Below are positions 1-8,814 of a stretch of 64,000 bases of DNA, piece after piece (within the stretch, counting starts at the first letter, position 1; the number at the start of each line of letters is the position of its first letter). The notes beneath the pieces were generated by a model. The model searched no databases and was not told the DNA's origin. It worked only from the letters and a program-made list of their open reading frames with translations. The DNA is from Arcobacter sp. (GTDB lineage: Bacteria; Campylobacterota; Campylobacteria; Campylobacterales; Arcobacteraceae), in the NCBI GenBank assembly GCA_002869565.1, contig PKUJ01000025.1, positions 1-64,000 on the forward strand, read 5' to 3'. Both the position numbers and the translations under genes were made by a program.

Positions 1-12
1 AAGTTGTGGAGT

Positions 13-36
13 TCAAGAGTAGATAACTACTCTTGA
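13..36. repeat. Perfect 10-bp inverted repeat with 4-nt loop
   Basis: Arms TCAAGAGTAG and CTACTCTTGA face each other across the loop ATAA. No T-run follows on either strand, so an intrinsic terminator is possible but weak. It may mark the 3' end of a gene lying mostly outside the window; one plus-strand frame stays open from base 1 to a TGA inside the right arm, but that is too short to identify. Confidence 0.5.
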
Positions 37-92
37 TTTAAGAAATTGATTTAGTTAGAATTTGTAAATTTCAAGTCTTTTTAAGGTGGCGA

Positions 93-106
93 CTGTCCCC
101 GGAATT
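93..106 (+). repeat. Short repeat copy 1 (CTGTCCCCGGAATT)
   Basis: This 14-mer recurs at 898-911 with one mismatch (CTGTCACCGGAATT) in the same orientation. It is preceded by GTGGCGA. Similar GTCCCCGGAATT-like strings are, from memory, seen near REP-associated transposase genes in Proteobacteria, but no transposase is visible here. The two copies flank the two small unknown genes at 134-340 and 475-804. Confidence 0.35.
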
Positions 107-133
107 CATTAGGAAGTACTGACAAATTAACTT

Positions 134-340
134 CTAATAATCTATTTTTATATTGTTATTATATAAAAATTTTAATGAAGCTTTTGATTTTTTAATATAC
201 AACAAATCTTTAAAAAAACAACCTTTCGTATACTCTTTTCCATCAAAGCTTTTATAATGCTCTTGCATCAATTCTAAATCTTCTTTGCGAACATTATATT
301 TTTTTTTACAATTGTGACAATATAAGGGATAAGTATTCAT
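134..340 (-). CDS. Small hypothetical protein with a CxxC pair
   Basis: I do not recognise this 68-residue protein. It begins MNTYPLYCHNCKKKY, with a CxxC pair at residues 8-11 and a lone Cys at 41, so half of a zinc-binding site is possible. The rest is Lys/Asn/Tyr rich with no signal peptide or membrane segment. No Shine-Dalgarno sequence is evident before the ATG (upstream bases read AATCTTT), which lowers confidence. It lies alone between copies of a short repeat and diverges from the next gene. It could be an orphan accessory gene or chance reading frame. Confidence 0.4.
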   Translation of the reverse strand: MNTYPLYCHNCKKKYNVRKEDLELMQEHYKSFDGKEYTKGCFFKDLLYIKKSKASLKFLYNNNIKIDY

Positions 341-474
341 AAAGATTACTATGCAAGTTGTGTTCTCAAAACTTCAAGATTAGTTTCAGAAAAGCTCTCA
401 TTTGGAATCTATCCTTATTGAAAAAAGACATGGTACACTTTTTGTATATTAAAAAATAAACATAAGGCAATAAT

Positions 475-804
475 ATGGTTTGTAAATTTCAAGAGATAAG
501 CGATTTTTTTCATAAGTACCCACAACTTTTGGAAGGTATTAAAGAAGAAGAGTTAAAAGAGCTATTAGAAACATTTCCACATGCATGTAAATTTGTAAAA
601 TCACTTGATGAAGATATTGTTAATTGTGATGATTTAGAGCTAGTATCACAAAAAACTCTAGAGTTACTTGATAATGCATATGAGCATGAATATACAAAAG
701 ATGATATTCTAAAGTTTTCAGGTGTAACATGTAAAATATTTGATATTGTGGGTGCTCCTAAACATCATGTTCCATTTATTTTAGTTATTTTGGCAAAACT
801 TTGA
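475..804 (+). CDS. Hypothetical protein, 109 aa
   Basis: The product is an acidic, mostly helical, soluble protein without a recognised family. It has four Cys (residues 3, 38, 51, 86) that are not in paired motifs, and several Leu/Glu-rich helices, for example EEELKELLETF near residues 24-34. The ATG has a plausible ribosome site (ATAAGG, about six bases upstream). The gene stands alone, with spacers on both sides and no operon partner. The reading frame ends cleanly with TGA and codon use matches the neighbours, so I regard it as a real gene of unknown role. Confidence 0.65.
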   Translation: MVCKFQEISDFFHKYPQLLEGIKEEELKELLETFPHACKFVKSLDEDIVNCDDLELVSQKTLELLDNAYEHEYTKDDILKFSGVTCKIFDIVGAPKHHVPFILVILAKL

Positions 805-897
805 TAATTATTACTAGCAAGAATAGTAACACATAGTCAACTTTTTAAATAAGTTTATTTAACACAAAAAGCACCTAAGAATACCCTATTGTATATT

Positions 898-911
898 CTG
901 TCACCGGAATT
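898..911 (+). repeat. Short repeat copy 2 (CTGTCACCGGAATT)
   Basis: This matches the copy at 93-106 in 13 of 14 positions and in the same orientation. It lies in the spacer between the convergent genes ending at 804 and 972. The spacer shows no other clear feature. Confidence 0.35.
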
Positions 912-971
912 TTCATAAAATTATTAATATAAGATTTTCCAAATAAAAATTCCTTTGAATAAATATGAACT

Positions 972-1595
972 TTAGTTACGTTCACTTAGTGCTAATTTTA
1001 AGCCCAGTAAAATAAGTATTGTACCACTTGTTTTATGAATATAATTTAACACCATAGGTCTTTGTTTTATCCAAGAAGATAATAATCCTGATAAAAAACC
1101 AATTGGTGCTTTTAAACAAAAAGTAATAAGTGCAAAAGTTGTACCCAAAATAAATAATTGTGATGCTTCACTTCCGGCACTTGGCATTATAAATTGTGGT
1201 AAGTAAGAAAAATAGAATATCGTAATTTTAGGATTACTTATATTTGAAATAACTCCTTCAAAAAACATTTTTTTGTAAGATACTTTTGGTATATCACTTA
1301 TTGCTAGTTTATGTTCTTTTGATACTATAAGCTGATACCCAAGATATACTAAATAAGCAGCTCCAAGATACTTTATTAAATCAAATAGCCATTCACTTGC
1401 AAGTAACAAGGCTCCAAGTCCAAGTGTTGCCAAAACTGTATGTCCCATAAGACCAACACTCACACCCAAAGCTGTCATTATTCCAGCTTTTTGCCCTTGA
1501 GTAATAGATCTTGACATTACTAAAATCATATCTTGCCCAGGAATCAATATGATTATAATAGAAGATACAATAAATAAAAAACTAATTATTTCCAT
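972..1595 (-). CDS. LysE/RhtB-family amino-acid exporter
   Basis: Members of this family are inner-membrane exporters of amino acids or derivatives such as lysine, threonine or homoserine lactone; the substrate cannot be read from sequence. The 207-residue length is typical (about 200-215). Diagnostic features are the N-terminal hydrophobic helix followed by the family motif PGQDMILV at residues 19-26, the Gly-rich segment GVSVGLMGH, and the mid-protein NPKITIFYFSYLPQF stretch after a hydrophilic loop. About five to six membrane helices are visible. The gene is monocistronic, with tRNA-Asn upstream on the same strand about 250 bases away. The start is ATG. The family assignment is firm and the substrate unknown. 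Confidence 0.9.
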   Translation of the reverse strand: MEIISFLFIVSSIIIILIPGQDMILVMSRSITQGQKAGIMTALGVSVGLMGHTVLATLGLGALLLASEWLFDLIKYLGAAYLVYLGYQLIVSKEHKLAISDIPKVSYKKMFFEGVISNISNPKITIFYFSYLPQFIMPSAGSEASQLFILGTTFALITFCLKAPIGFLSGLLSSWIKQRPMVLNYIHKTSGTILILLGLKLALSERN

Positions 1596-1843
1596 TTTTA
1601 TACTTTTTGTTTGATTTTACAATAGATTATGCCATATTTCTATTGAATAGCAAAAGGATATAGTAGATAAATCTAGCTTCTTAATCATTTTAATAAATGA
1701 TATTTTTTAGGAAGTACAAGGCAAAGGTTTTCTTTTGTGAAAGAGCATACGTCTGTATGTGACTGAATAAAATAAAATCTTTAACGCAGTAATTTCAAAA
1801 AAGATTGTTTAGTAAAATGATTTATTTTTGATAAAAATGTAAG
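1596..1843. other. Spacer with a candidate dispersed repeat
   Basis: No open frame or RNA gene is seen between the exporter and tRNA-Asn. Positions 1707-1800 look unlike the surrounding AT-rich spacer. They contain AGGAAGTACAAGGCAAAGG, then the short palindrome CATAC-GTCT-GTATG at about 1749-1762, then a segment ending AACGCAGTAATTTCAAAAAA. This arrangement resembles interspersed non-coding repeats of Gram-negative genomes, but only one full copy is in the window. Confidence 0.35.
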
Positions 1844-1918
1844 TGGCTCCGGCACCTGGATTCGAACCAGGGACCAAATGATTAACAGTCATCTACTCTA
1901 CCACTGAGCTATGCCGGA
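1844..1918 (-). tRNA. tRNA-Asn (anticodon GTT)
   Basis: The minus strand folds as a full tRNA: acceptor TCCGGCA paired with TGCCGGA, D-arm beginning TAGCTCAGTGGTAGAG, anticodon loop CTGTTAA giving GTT (Asn), and T-arm containing GGTTCGAATCC. The discriminator base is G and the CCA end is encoded (1844-1846). A near-consensus promoter lies just upstream. No integrase or attachment-site repeat is visible beside it. Confidence 0.97.
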
Positions 1919-1944
1919 ATCTATTTCTCTTTAATTGGAGTGGA

Positions 1945-1973
1945 AGTATAGTAAAAAAAAGTTTCTTTGTCAA
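1945..1973 (-). promoter_or_regulatory. Sigma-70-type promoter of tRNA-Asn
   Basis: On the minus strand TTGACA (1968-1973) and TATACT (1945-1950) are separated by exactly 17 bases. Transcription would begin near 1938, about 20 bases before the mature tRNA 5' end. A full TTGACA box is uncommon in Campylobacterota promoters, where the -35 region is usually poorly conserved, and fits a stable-RNA promoter. Confidence 0.72.
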
Positions 1974-1990
1974 GATATTTTTGGCTTTTT

Positions 1991-2908
1991 TTAGAAAATT
2001 TTATAAAAAATTACACCACTACTATCAATTGTTAAAACAAGCTTTTTTTCAACTAGTTTTTCTAAAATCTTTTTACTAGATTCATCAAATAAATTTTCAA
2101 TATCTTCTAAGGTTAAAGGTCGTCTTTTTAGCATAGAAATTACTTCTTCTTCTGAAAAACTATTTGTTTGTTTTGGTCGATTTTTATAGGCAATATTTAC
2201 ATTTATTCCTTCAAAGATATTTGCAATATTTTCTAGTGTTTCAAAACTTACAGGTTTTACTTCATAAGCTGGTGGTCTATCGATAGTTCCAATATCTACC
2301 CTACTTGGATTTATTTTTTTAACTGCCTTATATAAAAGGTTTATCTCTTCTTCTTTATCATTTAAATCTTTTACAAAAAGTATTTCTAATACAAACTGGT
2401 TCTTTGTAGTATTAGAGAAAGTTATCATGCTTTCAACTATCTTTTCAATATCAATACCATTATGAATCCTATCAAGCTTTTTAAAGCATTTTTCACTCAC
2501 ACAATCAAGTGATAGTTTTACAGTATCAAAGTGTAATAAAGTATTAAAAATATTCTTATCATAAATTGTACTTCCATTTGAAAGAATAAGAGTTTTTGCA
2601 TTGTCCTTGATTTTATTAATCTCAGTTATTAATTCATCTAGCTTTGGATATAAAGTTGGTTCACCATTTGCAGTTACTGTTATTACATCTATTTTTGAAT
2701 GCTTTTCAAAAGATTCTTTAATAGCATTGATTACTTCTTCTACTGTTGGGTATGTTGTCATACTATCAACAGTTTTAGCACGTTCAAGTTCACAATAAAG
2801 ACAATCAAAATTACATTGTTTTGAAGAAGGAGAAAGGTCAACACCTAAAGATATACCAAACCTTCGTGAAGGGATAGGTCCAAATATAATAGAATTTGAA
2901 TAAGACAA
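1991..2908 (-). CDS. Radical SAM protein (COG0731-like)
   Basis: The 305-residue protein carries a radical SAM cluster motif CNFDCLYC (Cys 32, 36, 39), which binds a 4Fe-4S cluster and S-adenosylmethionine. The opening FGPIPSRRFGISLG and the later segment VTANGEPTLYP are typical of the COG0731 group, relatives of the wybutosine enzyme TYW1; the bacterial substrate is not known. The C-terminal 100 residues (RPPAYEVKP onward) form an added helical domain. The start is TTG, supported by an AAAAGGA ribosome site nine bases upstream (2918-2924). The gene follows hemE but is separated from it by two hairpins, so it probably has its own transcript or depends on read-through. Confidence 0.85.
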   Translation of the reverse strand: MSYSNSIIFGPIPSRRFGISLGVDLSPSSKQCNFDCLYCELERAKTVDSMTTYPTVEEVINAIKESFEKHSKIDVITVTANGEPTLYPKLDELITEINKIKDNAKTLILSNGSTIYDKNIFNTLLHFDTVKLSLDCVSEKCFKKLDRIHNGIDIEKIVESMITFSNTTKNQFVLEILFVKDLNDKEEEINLLYKAVKKINPSRVDIGTIDRPPAYEVKPVSFETLENIANIFEGINVNIAYKNRPKQTNSFSEEEVISMLKRRPLTLEDIENLFDESSKKILEKLVEKKLVLTIDSSGVIFYKIF

Positions 2909-2932
2909 AATTAAAAATCCTTTTAAATAAAA

Positions 2933-2958
2933 AAAGAGAAGCTCGAAAGCCTCTCTTT
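2933..2958 (-). terminator. Intrinsic terminator downstream of hemE
   Basis: On the minus strand AAAGAGAGGC and GCTTCTCTTT form a 10-bp stem (one G-U pair) with a six-base loop, followed directly by a T-run. It lies between hemE and the radical SAM gene. Confidence 0.65.
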
Positions 2959-2975
2959 GATTGCTTTTATATATA

Positions 2976-2999
2976 AAAAAGTAAACTAATTTACTTTTT
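2976..2999 (-). terminator. Second hairpin downstream of hemE
   Basis: A perfect 10-bp AT-rich stem (AAAAAGTAAA / TTTACTTTTT) with loop TTAG lies between the hemE stop codon and the stronger terminator. It ends in a T-run. It may be an auxiliary terminator or a transcript-end stabiliser. Confidence 0.45.
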
Positions 3000-3007
3000 C
3001 AAATGTT

Positions 3008-4045
3008 TTATTTCTTCGAAACTCTTTGACACTCAGTTACAAAGTGAATTGCATTTTCAACTGGAACATCTGGTAAAATACCATGTCCTAAGTTGAAAAT
3101 ATGACCCTCCCCTTGCATAGTTTCTTGAATTTTTTCTACACATTTTGTAGTTTCTTCTTTAGAGTATAATCTACAAGGTTCCATATTTCCTTGAAGAACA
3201 TATTTATCTCCTAATTTTTCTTTAGCCATTGCCATTGGAGTTCCCCAGTCTACACCAAATACATCGAAGTTTCCATATACTCCACCCATGTTTATAAACG
3301 AAGAAACACCTTTAGGAAACATAATAATTGGAGTTTCTGGATATTTTGCTTTTAAATAATCAGCAATTTCTACCATATACTTCCAAGAGAATTCATCATA
3401 TTTCCCAGGTTCAATAGCAGATGCCCAAGAATCAAAGATTTGAACAACATCAATACCAGATTCAATTTGTTTTTCCATATAGGATTTAACTACTTCTGTA
3501 ACTTTTCTAAGAATTTTATGAAGTAATTCAGGATTTGAATACATCATTTTTTTACAAATATTGTATGTCTTAGTCCCTTGACCTTCAATCATATATGTAG
3601 CAAGTGTCCAAGGAGCACCTGTAAAACCAATAAGTGCTTTATCTTCAGGTAATCTTTGTTTTAAAAGTTTGATTGTATCATATACATAAGTAAGTTTATC
3701 AGCAGCAGCTTCTCCACCTAATAATGCATCGACATCTTTTTCTGTAACAATAGGATCTTTAAAAATTGGACCTTCACCTTTAACAAACTCTAAGTGCATT
3801 CCCATTTCGTTTGGAATTACTAAGATATCTGAAAATAAAATCGCTGCATCAACTCCAACTATATCAAGTGGCTGAATAGTAACTTCACAAGCTTTTTCTG
3901 GGTCATGACAAAGATTTAAAAAGTTTCCAGCTTGCGCTCTTACTTCCATATATTCAGGAAGATATCTTCCAGCTTGTCTCATCATCCATACCGGAGTGTA
4001 AGGAGTTTCTTTTCTTAAACATGCATCTACAAATATTTTTGACAT
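3008..4045 (-). CDS. hemE: Uroporphyrinogen decarboxylase
   Basis: HemE converts uroporphyrinogen III to coproporphyrinogen III in heme synthesis, acting in the cytoplasm without a cofactor. The 345-residue protein has the standard length. The family signature near the N-terminus is clear ([15 protein letters not shown], residues about 18-32; the Arg and Asp residues here hold the substrate carboxylates), as are [16 protein letters not shown] and the C-terminal [12 protein letters not shown]. An AAAGGA ribosome site stands eight bases before the ATG. It lies downstream of the yqhA-like gene with a 150-base spacer and is followed by two hairpins. Confidence 0.97.
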   Translation of the reverse strand: MSKIFVDACLRKETPYTPVWMMRQAGRYLPEYMEVRAQAGNFLNLCHDPEKACEVTIQPLDIVGVDAAILFSDILVIPNEMGMHLEFVKGEGPIFKDPIVTEKDVDALLGGEAAADKLTYVYDTIKLLKQRLPEDKALIGFTGAPWTLATYMIEGQGTKTYNICKKMMYSNPELLHKILRKVTEVVKSYMEKQIESGIDVVQIFDSWASAIEPGKYDEFSWKYMVEIADYLKAKYPETPIIMFPKGVSSFINMGGVYGNFDVFGVDWGTPMAMAKEKLGDKYVLQGNMEPCRLYSKEETTKCVEKIQETMQGEGHIFNLGHGILPDVPVENAIHFVTECQRVSKK

Positions 4046-4102
4046 TAATTATTTCCTTTAAAAATATTCCCATTTTTTAAGGGAACTATAAAAATTATTT
4101 AT

Positions 4103-4142
4103 CTACTTTTTAACACAATTTATAAAAAATTGTTAAAAGTAG
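4103..4142 (-). terminator. AT-rich hairpin between yqhA-like gene and hemE
   Basis: CTACTTTT and AACAATT-type arms pair with AATTGTTAAAAGTAG, with two one-base bulges and an A/T loop. On the minus strand it is followed by an AT-rich stretch ending in TTTTT. It is a plausible end for the gyrA-asd-yqhA transcript, but the stem is weak. Confidence 0.4.
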
Positions 4143-4197
4143 CATTCTTGATAAACTCTCTTTGAGAAAAACTAAAGGGCATTAAGAATAAAGCCTA

Positions 4198-4716
4198 TTA
4201 GTGATCTTTCTTTCCGACTTTTCCTAAAAAGTAAAGTCCAATCGCAAGCACCATAATTGAGATTGCAAAATACAACATTTCTAATGCACTAGTATACTTC
4301 ATATGTAATACTCTTTGGAAAAATCCAACTACAAGTACCATAATAATCACTTTTGCAATTTTGTCTTTTAATTGGTCAAGAGAAGAGATAGCAAGGATAT
4401 TACTACCTGTCTCTTTATTCTCAGCTACTTCTATTTTAGATATAAAAAGTTCATATATTCCAAATGCAAAAATCAACATAACAATTGCAATAAGATACAA
4501 ATCAACTGCACCAATTATTTTACTAACAATAACTTCATGAAAATCTTTTGGATGTAATCCATTTACATATACATTTAATGTATAAGATAAAACTTCATAA
4601 ATATCAACTGAGGCTACAATAAATAATATTACAGCGCCAATCAGACCAAATATAACTGCAAGAAGAATAAATAATCTACTCTTCCACATTATACTTTCAA
4701 AAAGTCTCTCAATCAT
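4198..4716 (-). CDS. YqhA/UPF0114-family membrane protein
   Basis: The 172-residue protein has the UPF0114 (YqhA) layout: a first membrane helix at about residues 15-37, a second in LYLIAIVMLIFAFGIYELF near 73-92, a short cytoplasmic loop, and two closely spaced helices at the C-terminus (IIMVLVVGFFQRVL and LYFAISIMVLAIGLYFLG). The motif MLIFAFGIYELFIS is typical of the family. The function is not established; inner-membrane location is clear. Its ATG overlaps the asd stop codon by one base (TAATG), so the two are translationally coupled. Confidence 0.85.
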   Translation of the reverse strand: MIERLFESIMWKSRLFILLAVIFGLIGAVILFIVASVDIYEVLSYTLNVYVNGLHPKDFHEVIVSKIIGAVDLYLIAIVMLIFAFGIYELFISKIEVAENKETGSNILAISSLDQLKDKIAKVIIMVLVVGFFQRVLHMKYTSALEMLYFAISIMVLAIGLYFLGKVGKKDH

Positions 4717-5753
4717 TAGATATCATTTTCCATTTCAATCCATTTTAAAGCGATTCTTACAGAATTTGTAGCAGCCCCTACTCTTACTTGGTCAGCAACA
4801 TTGAAAAAATGTACTACATTTGGAGCGTAAACATCTCTTCTAATTCTACCTACAAAAGTAGTATCAGTATCAGTTGATATAATTGGCATTGGATATGCAT
4901 TATTTTCTAAATCATCAATTACTTCAACATTTTCAAATTTTTCTAATGCTTCTGTTACCGCAGCAACATCTACTTCTACATTATCTTCAAATGTAACTGT
5001 AATAGATTCACTATGAGATCTTAATACTGGAACTCTAACACAAGTAGCTGCTACTTGAATCTCTTTATGTAAGATTTTTTGAGTTTCATTTACCATTTTC
5101 ATCTCTTCTTTAGTAAATCCATTTGATTGAGCAACATCGATTTGTGGAATAACATTATTCACAATTCTATGTGCAAAAGCTTCAATTTTAGATTCATCTA
5201 ATTTAAAAGTTAACATATCTTGCATTTGTCTTACAAGCTCTTCCATACCAGCTTTTCCAGCTCCTGAAACTGCTTGATAAGTTGAAACATCAACTCTTTT
5301 AATACCATATAATTCATCAAGTGGTTTTAATGATAATACCATTTGAATAGTAGAACAATTTGGATTTGCAATAATTCCAGTCTCTTTCCATAAAGCAATA
5401 TCATCAGGATTCACTTCAGGTACAACTAAAGGTACCTTTGGATCCATTCTAAAGTGACTTGTGTTATCAATAACTACAGCACCTGCTTCAACCGCATATT
5501 TTGCAAACTGCTCTGAAATAGATCCACCTGCACTAAAAAATGCAATTTCTACTTCATTTTCTTCAAAACAAGTTTCAGTTAATTCCAAAACTGTAATTTC
5601 TTTTCCTCTATACTCAACTTTTGAACCTGCACTTCTTGCACTTGCAAGAGGTACTAGATTATTAATAGGGAAATCATATGCTTCTAAAACTCTAAATAGT
5701 TCTTCCCCAACAGCACCAGTTGCTCCAACAACTGCTACATTAAATTTTCTCAT
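4716..5753 (-). CDS. asd: Aspartate-semialdehyde dehydrogenase
   Basis: Asd reduces aspartyl phosphate to aspartate semialdehyde with NADPH, the branch point to lysine, diaminopimelate, threonine and methionine. The 345-residue length fits. The NADP-binding motif GATGAVGEEL is at residues 10-19, the catalytic Cys is Cys133 in NPNCSTIQM, and the substrate-binding AFAHRIVNNVIPQID segment is near 206-220. The start codon overlaps the gyrA stop by one base, and the downstream gene overlaps the asd stop in the same way, so gyrA-asd-yqhA form a coupled operon. Confidence 0.97.
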   Translation of the reverse strand: MRKFNVAVVGATGAVGEELFRVLEAYDFPINNLVPLASARSAGSKVEYRGKEITVLELTETCFEENEVEIAFFSAGGSISEQFAKYAVEAGAVVIDNTSHFRMDPKVPLVVPEVNPDDIALWKETGIIANPNCSTIQMVLSLKPLDELYGIKRVDVSTYQAVSGAGKAGMEELVRQMQDMLTFKLDESKIEAFAHRIVNNVIPQIDVAQSNGFTKEEMKMVNETQKILHKEIQVAATCVRVPVLRSHSESITVTFEDNVEVDVAAVTEALEKFENVEVIDDLENNAYPMPIISTDTDTTFVGRIRRDVYAPNVVHFFNVADQVRVGAATNSVRIALKWIEMENDI

Positions 5754-8305
5754 TATTCATTTCCTTTATCATCATTACTTTCTTCAAGAGTAGGAGCATC
5801 TAATAAATTATACTCTCCTAAATCTATTCCATCCATTGTATCTGCACTTTCAATATCTAATTCATCATCGTCTTCTTTTGGACATTTTGCAATAGATACA
5901 ACTTTATCTTTAGCATCAACATTTACAATAATTACACCAGAAGTATTTCTTCCAGCTTTTCTAATAGTTTGCATATCAACTCTAATCATTTTACCAATTG
6001 ATGTTAAAATCATTAAATCTTGCGCTTCATCAACAAGTACTGCACCTACAACATTTCCAGTTTTAGCACTTAGTTTCATAGAAATAACACCAGAACCTGC
6101 TCTATTTGTTTCTCTATATTCTTCAACTGTTGTTCGTTTTCCTATACCTTTTTGAGATACAGTTAATAACTCTTGTTCTACATTATCAACAACATTTGCA
6201 TCAACTACGAAGTCAGTATCATGTTTAAACTTAATACCTCTAACTCCTCTAGTACTTCTTCCTTGCTCTCTTGTTTTTTCAATATCAAATCTAATACATT
6301 GGCCAAGACTTGTAAAAATCATCAAGAATTGAGAAGTTACATTTGTAATCTTAGCAGTAACAATTTCATCCGAATCATCAAGAACAATTGCTCTTACACC
6401 ATTTGATCTAATATTAGAGAATTCAGATAATGAAGTTCTTTTTACAACACCATTTCTAGTAAAGAAGGCTAAAGATTTAGACTCATCAAAGTCTGTTGTA
6501 GGAATAATTTCCATAATCTTTTCATCAGCTCTTAAGTTAATTAAGTTAACAACTGCTTTACCTTTGGCTGTTCTTGAACCTTCGGGAATTCTATATACTT
6601 TCAACCAGTATAATTGTCCCATATTTGTAACAAACATTAATGTATCATGTGTATTTGTTACAAAGAATCTTTCAATAAAGTCATCATCATGAGTGGTTAC
6701 AGCAACTTTACCTTTTCCACCTCTTCTTTGTTTTTCGTATGACTTAATTGGTACTCTTTTTACATATCCATTATGAGTAATAGTAACTACCATTGGCTCA
6801 TTTGGAATCAAGTCTTCAATATCAATATCATCATAAGAATCTTCAATATCTGTAAGTCTAGGACTTGCATATTTTTCTTTTATTTCAAGTAATTCTTCTG
6901 TAATTATTTCATTTAATCTTGATTCTGATTTTAAAATCTCTTCAAGTTCTGCAATAAGTGCCAATAACTCTTGATACTCAGCCTCTAACTTATCTCTTTG
7001 AAGACCTGTTAATCTTCCAAGTCTCATATCTAAGATAGCTTGAGATTGAATTGGACTTAAACCAAATCTATTTTGTAAACTCTCTTTAGCTTCAGCATCA
7101 GTTGAAGACGCTCTAATAATTTTTACAACTTCATCTATATTGTCTAAAGCAATTTTTAAACCTTCTAAGATGTGTGCTCTAGCTTTTGCTTTTTCTAAAT
7201 CAAAAATTGTTCTTCTGATAATTACAGTTTTTCTATGTGCTAAGAAAACATTTAAAATCTCAGGTAACTTAAATACTTTTGGTTCTTTATTATGAACTGC
7301 TAAAAGAATAATTCCAAAAGTTGTTTCCATTGGAGTTGATTTGTAGAGATTATTTAAAACAATCTCACCCATTGCATCTTTTTTTAATTCAATTACAACT
7401 CTAATACCATCTCTGTCAGATTCGTCTCTAACTTCTGAAATACCTTCAATAGCTTTATCTTTTGCTAAATTTGCAATTTGCTCAATAAGTCTTGACTTAT
7501 TAACTTGATAAGGAAGTTCATCTAAAACGATTACTTCTTTTTTTCCTTTAGTCTCAATATGGTGCTTAGCTCTAATCTTAACTCTACCACGACCAGTATT
7601 ATACGCATCAATTATTCCACGTCTTCCAAAGATCGTTCCACCTGTTGGAAAATCTGGACCTTGAATAAACTCCATTAACTCATCTGCTGTTGCTTCTGGG
7701 TTCTCAATTGTATGTAAAATAGCATCTAATAATTCACCTAAGTTATGTGGTGGAATTTTTGTTGCCATACCAACTGCAATACCTTCTGAACCATTCATAA
7801 GTAATGTTGGAACTCTTGTTGGAAGAACTGCAGGTTCTTTTAAAGTATCATCGTAGTTTGGTGTAAAGTTAACAGTATCTTTATCAATATCTTTTAAAAT
7901 TTCTTCTGAAATTTTTGTAAATCTTGATTCTGTATACCTCATTGCTGCTGCATTATCACCATCAACTGAACCGAAGTTTCCTTGTCCGTCAATAAGGGGT
8001 TCTCTCATAGAAAAACTTTGTGCCATTCTAACCAATGCATCATAAACAGAAGTATCTCCATGTGGGTGATATTTACCAATAACATCACCAACGATTCTAG
8101 CTGATTTTTTATATGGTGCACGAGCACTCATATTTAAATCATGCATAGCATATAAAATTCTTCTGTGAACTGGTTTCAATCCATCTTTTGCATCAGGTAA
8201 TGCACGACCTATAATAACACTCATTGAGTAATCTAAATATGAAGCTTTTATACTATCTTCAATATTCATATCTATAATATCTTGATTCTCGAAAAGGTTT
8301 TCCAT
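5753..8305 (-). CDS. gyrA: DNA gyrase subunit A
   Basis: GyrA cuts and reseals DNA in the A2B2 gyrase that adds negative supercoils. The 850-residue protein has the winged-helix cleavage domain with catalytic Tyr124 in [10 protein letters not shown], then the tower and coiled-coil, then six beta-pinwheel repeats starting after about residue 500. The GyrA box QRRGGKG, needed for DNA wrapping, is present. The tail is acidic ([12 protein letters not shown] and after). In the quinolone-determining region [11 protein letters not shown], Thr85 and Asp89 are the forms expected in susceptible Campylobacterota. An AAAGG ribosome site lies about ten bases before ATG. It heads the gyrA-asd-yqhA operon. 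Confidence 0.98.
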   Translation of the reverse strand: MENLFENQDIIDMNIEDSIKASYLDYSMSVIIGRALPDAKDGLKPVHRRILYAMHDLNMSARAPYKKSARIVGDVIGKYHPHGDTSVYDALVRMAQSFSMREPLIDGQGNFGSVDGDNAAAMRYTESRFTKISEEILKDIDKDTVNFTPNYDDTLKEPAVLPTRVPTLLMNGSEGIAVGMATKIPPHNLGELLDAILHTIENPEATADELMEFIQGPDFPTGGTIFGRRGIIDAYNTGRGRVKIRAKHHIETKGKKEVIVLDELPYQVNKSRLIEQIANLAKDKAIEGISEVRDESDRDGIRVVIELKKDAMGEIVLNNLYKSTPMETTFGIILLAVHNKEPKVFKLPEILNVFLAHRKTVIIRRTIFDLEKAKARAHILEGLKIALDNIDEVVKIIRASSTDAEAKESLQNRFGLSPIQSQAILDMRLGRLTGLQRDKLEAEYQELLALIAELEEILKSESRLNEIITEELLEIKEKYASPRLTDIEDSYDDIDIEDLIPNEPMVVTITHNGYVKRVPIKSYEKQRRGGKGKVAVTTHDDDFIERFFVTNTHDTLMFVTNMGQLYWLKVYRIPEGSRTAKGKAVVNLINLRADEKIMEIIPTTDFDESKSLAFFTRNGVVKRTSLSEFSNIRSNGVRAIVLDDSDEIVTAKITNVTSQFLMIFTSLGQCIRFDIEKTREQGRSTRGVRGIKFKHDTDFVVDANVVDNVEQELLTVSQKGIGKRTTVEEYRETNRAGSGVISMKLSAKTGNVVGAVLVDEAQDLMILTSIGKMIRVDMQTIRKAGRNTSGVIIVNVDAKDKVVSIAKCPKEDDDELDIESADTMDGIDLGEYNLLDAPTLEESNDDKGNE

Positions 8306-8328
8306 TAAAAAATGCCTTTATAATAAAA

Positions 8329-8347
8329 TTTAGATATTTTATCTAAA
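8329..8347. repeat. Palindrome in the gyrA leader
   Basis: TTTAGATA and TATCTAAA form perfect 8-bp arms around TTT, 24 bases before the gyrA start codon. It could be an operator or an AT-rich mRNA hairpin. No established binding site matches it to my knowledge. Confidence 0.4.
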
Positions 8348-8375
8348 AAACGCTTAGTACTTGGTCTTTTTAAGC

Positions 8376-8414
8376 AAAAAAAAAGGATGAAAGTTCAAAA
8401 CTTTCATCCTTTTT
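8376..8414 (-). terminator. Intrinsic terminator of the ydcH-like gene
   Basis: GGATGAAAGTT pairs perfectly with AACTTTCATCC over a three-base loop. On the minus strand the stem is followed by a run of nine T; on the plus strand by five T, so it could work in both directions. It separates the small gene at 8432-8653 from gyrA. Confidence 0.85.
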
Positions 8415-8431
8415 CAAAACAATTTTAAATT

Positions 8432-8653
8432 TTATAAATTGTTCTCTTTTTTGTATTTAATAATCATATTATATACATCATCTTTAAGTTTTAACTTTTC
8501 TTTTTTCTTTGCTTCAATTTCAAATTGATCAGAATGATTCTTTATCATATCTTCAATTTTTTCATTTAGTTCATTGTGTTTTTCAAACACTTTTACAAAA
8601 TGTCCATCTTTCTTTTTTAATTCTGTGATAATATCTCTATGTTCATGAAACAT
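8432..8653 (-). CDS. YdcH/DUF465-family small protein
   Basis: The 73-residue, highly charged protein is predicted to be nearly all helix. The pattern of the opening (MFHEHRDIITELKKKDGHF), the central HNELNEKIEDM heptad-like run and the basic KLKLKDDVYNMI segment match the DUF465 (YdcH) family, whose members are short coiled-coil proteins of unknown role. An AAAGGA-like ribosome site precedes the ATG. It is monocistronic: a strong terminator follows and a 160-base spacer precedes it. Confidence 0.8.
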   Translation of the reverse strand: MFHEHRDIITELKKKDGHFVKVFEKHNELNEKIEDMIKNHSDQFEIEAKKKEKLKLKDDVYNMIIKYKKENNL

Positions 8654-8777
8654 TGTTTTTCCTTTTATCGAATTTACAATTAAATTATAACAATCTAAGA
8701 CTTAATCTCTTGTGAAAATTATTTTTAAAAATTATTTTTATGATTTGTAGTTAGTATTTATCTTTTTTCTATGTATC

Positions 8778-8806
8778 TATAAAAGTGACTATCTGTCACT
8801 TTTATA
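8778..8806 (-). terminator. Hairpin downstream of argJ
   Basis: A perfect 12-bp stem (TATAAAAGTGAC / GTCACTTTTATA) with a five-base loop starts nine bases beyond the argJ stop codon. No proper T-run follows on the minus strand, so termination efficiency is doubtful, but position and stem length suggest it ends the argJ transcript. Confidence 0.5.
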
Positions 8807-8814
8807 ATACCAAA

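Noticed and set aside
1844-1918. tRNA-Asn as an integration site for a mobile element
   Set aside because: No integrase gene or repeat of the tRNA 3' end was seen on either side within the window.
5461-5793. 110-residue plus-strand frame opposite asd/gyrA
   Set aside because: Antisense to the conserved Rossmann part of asd; no start signal.
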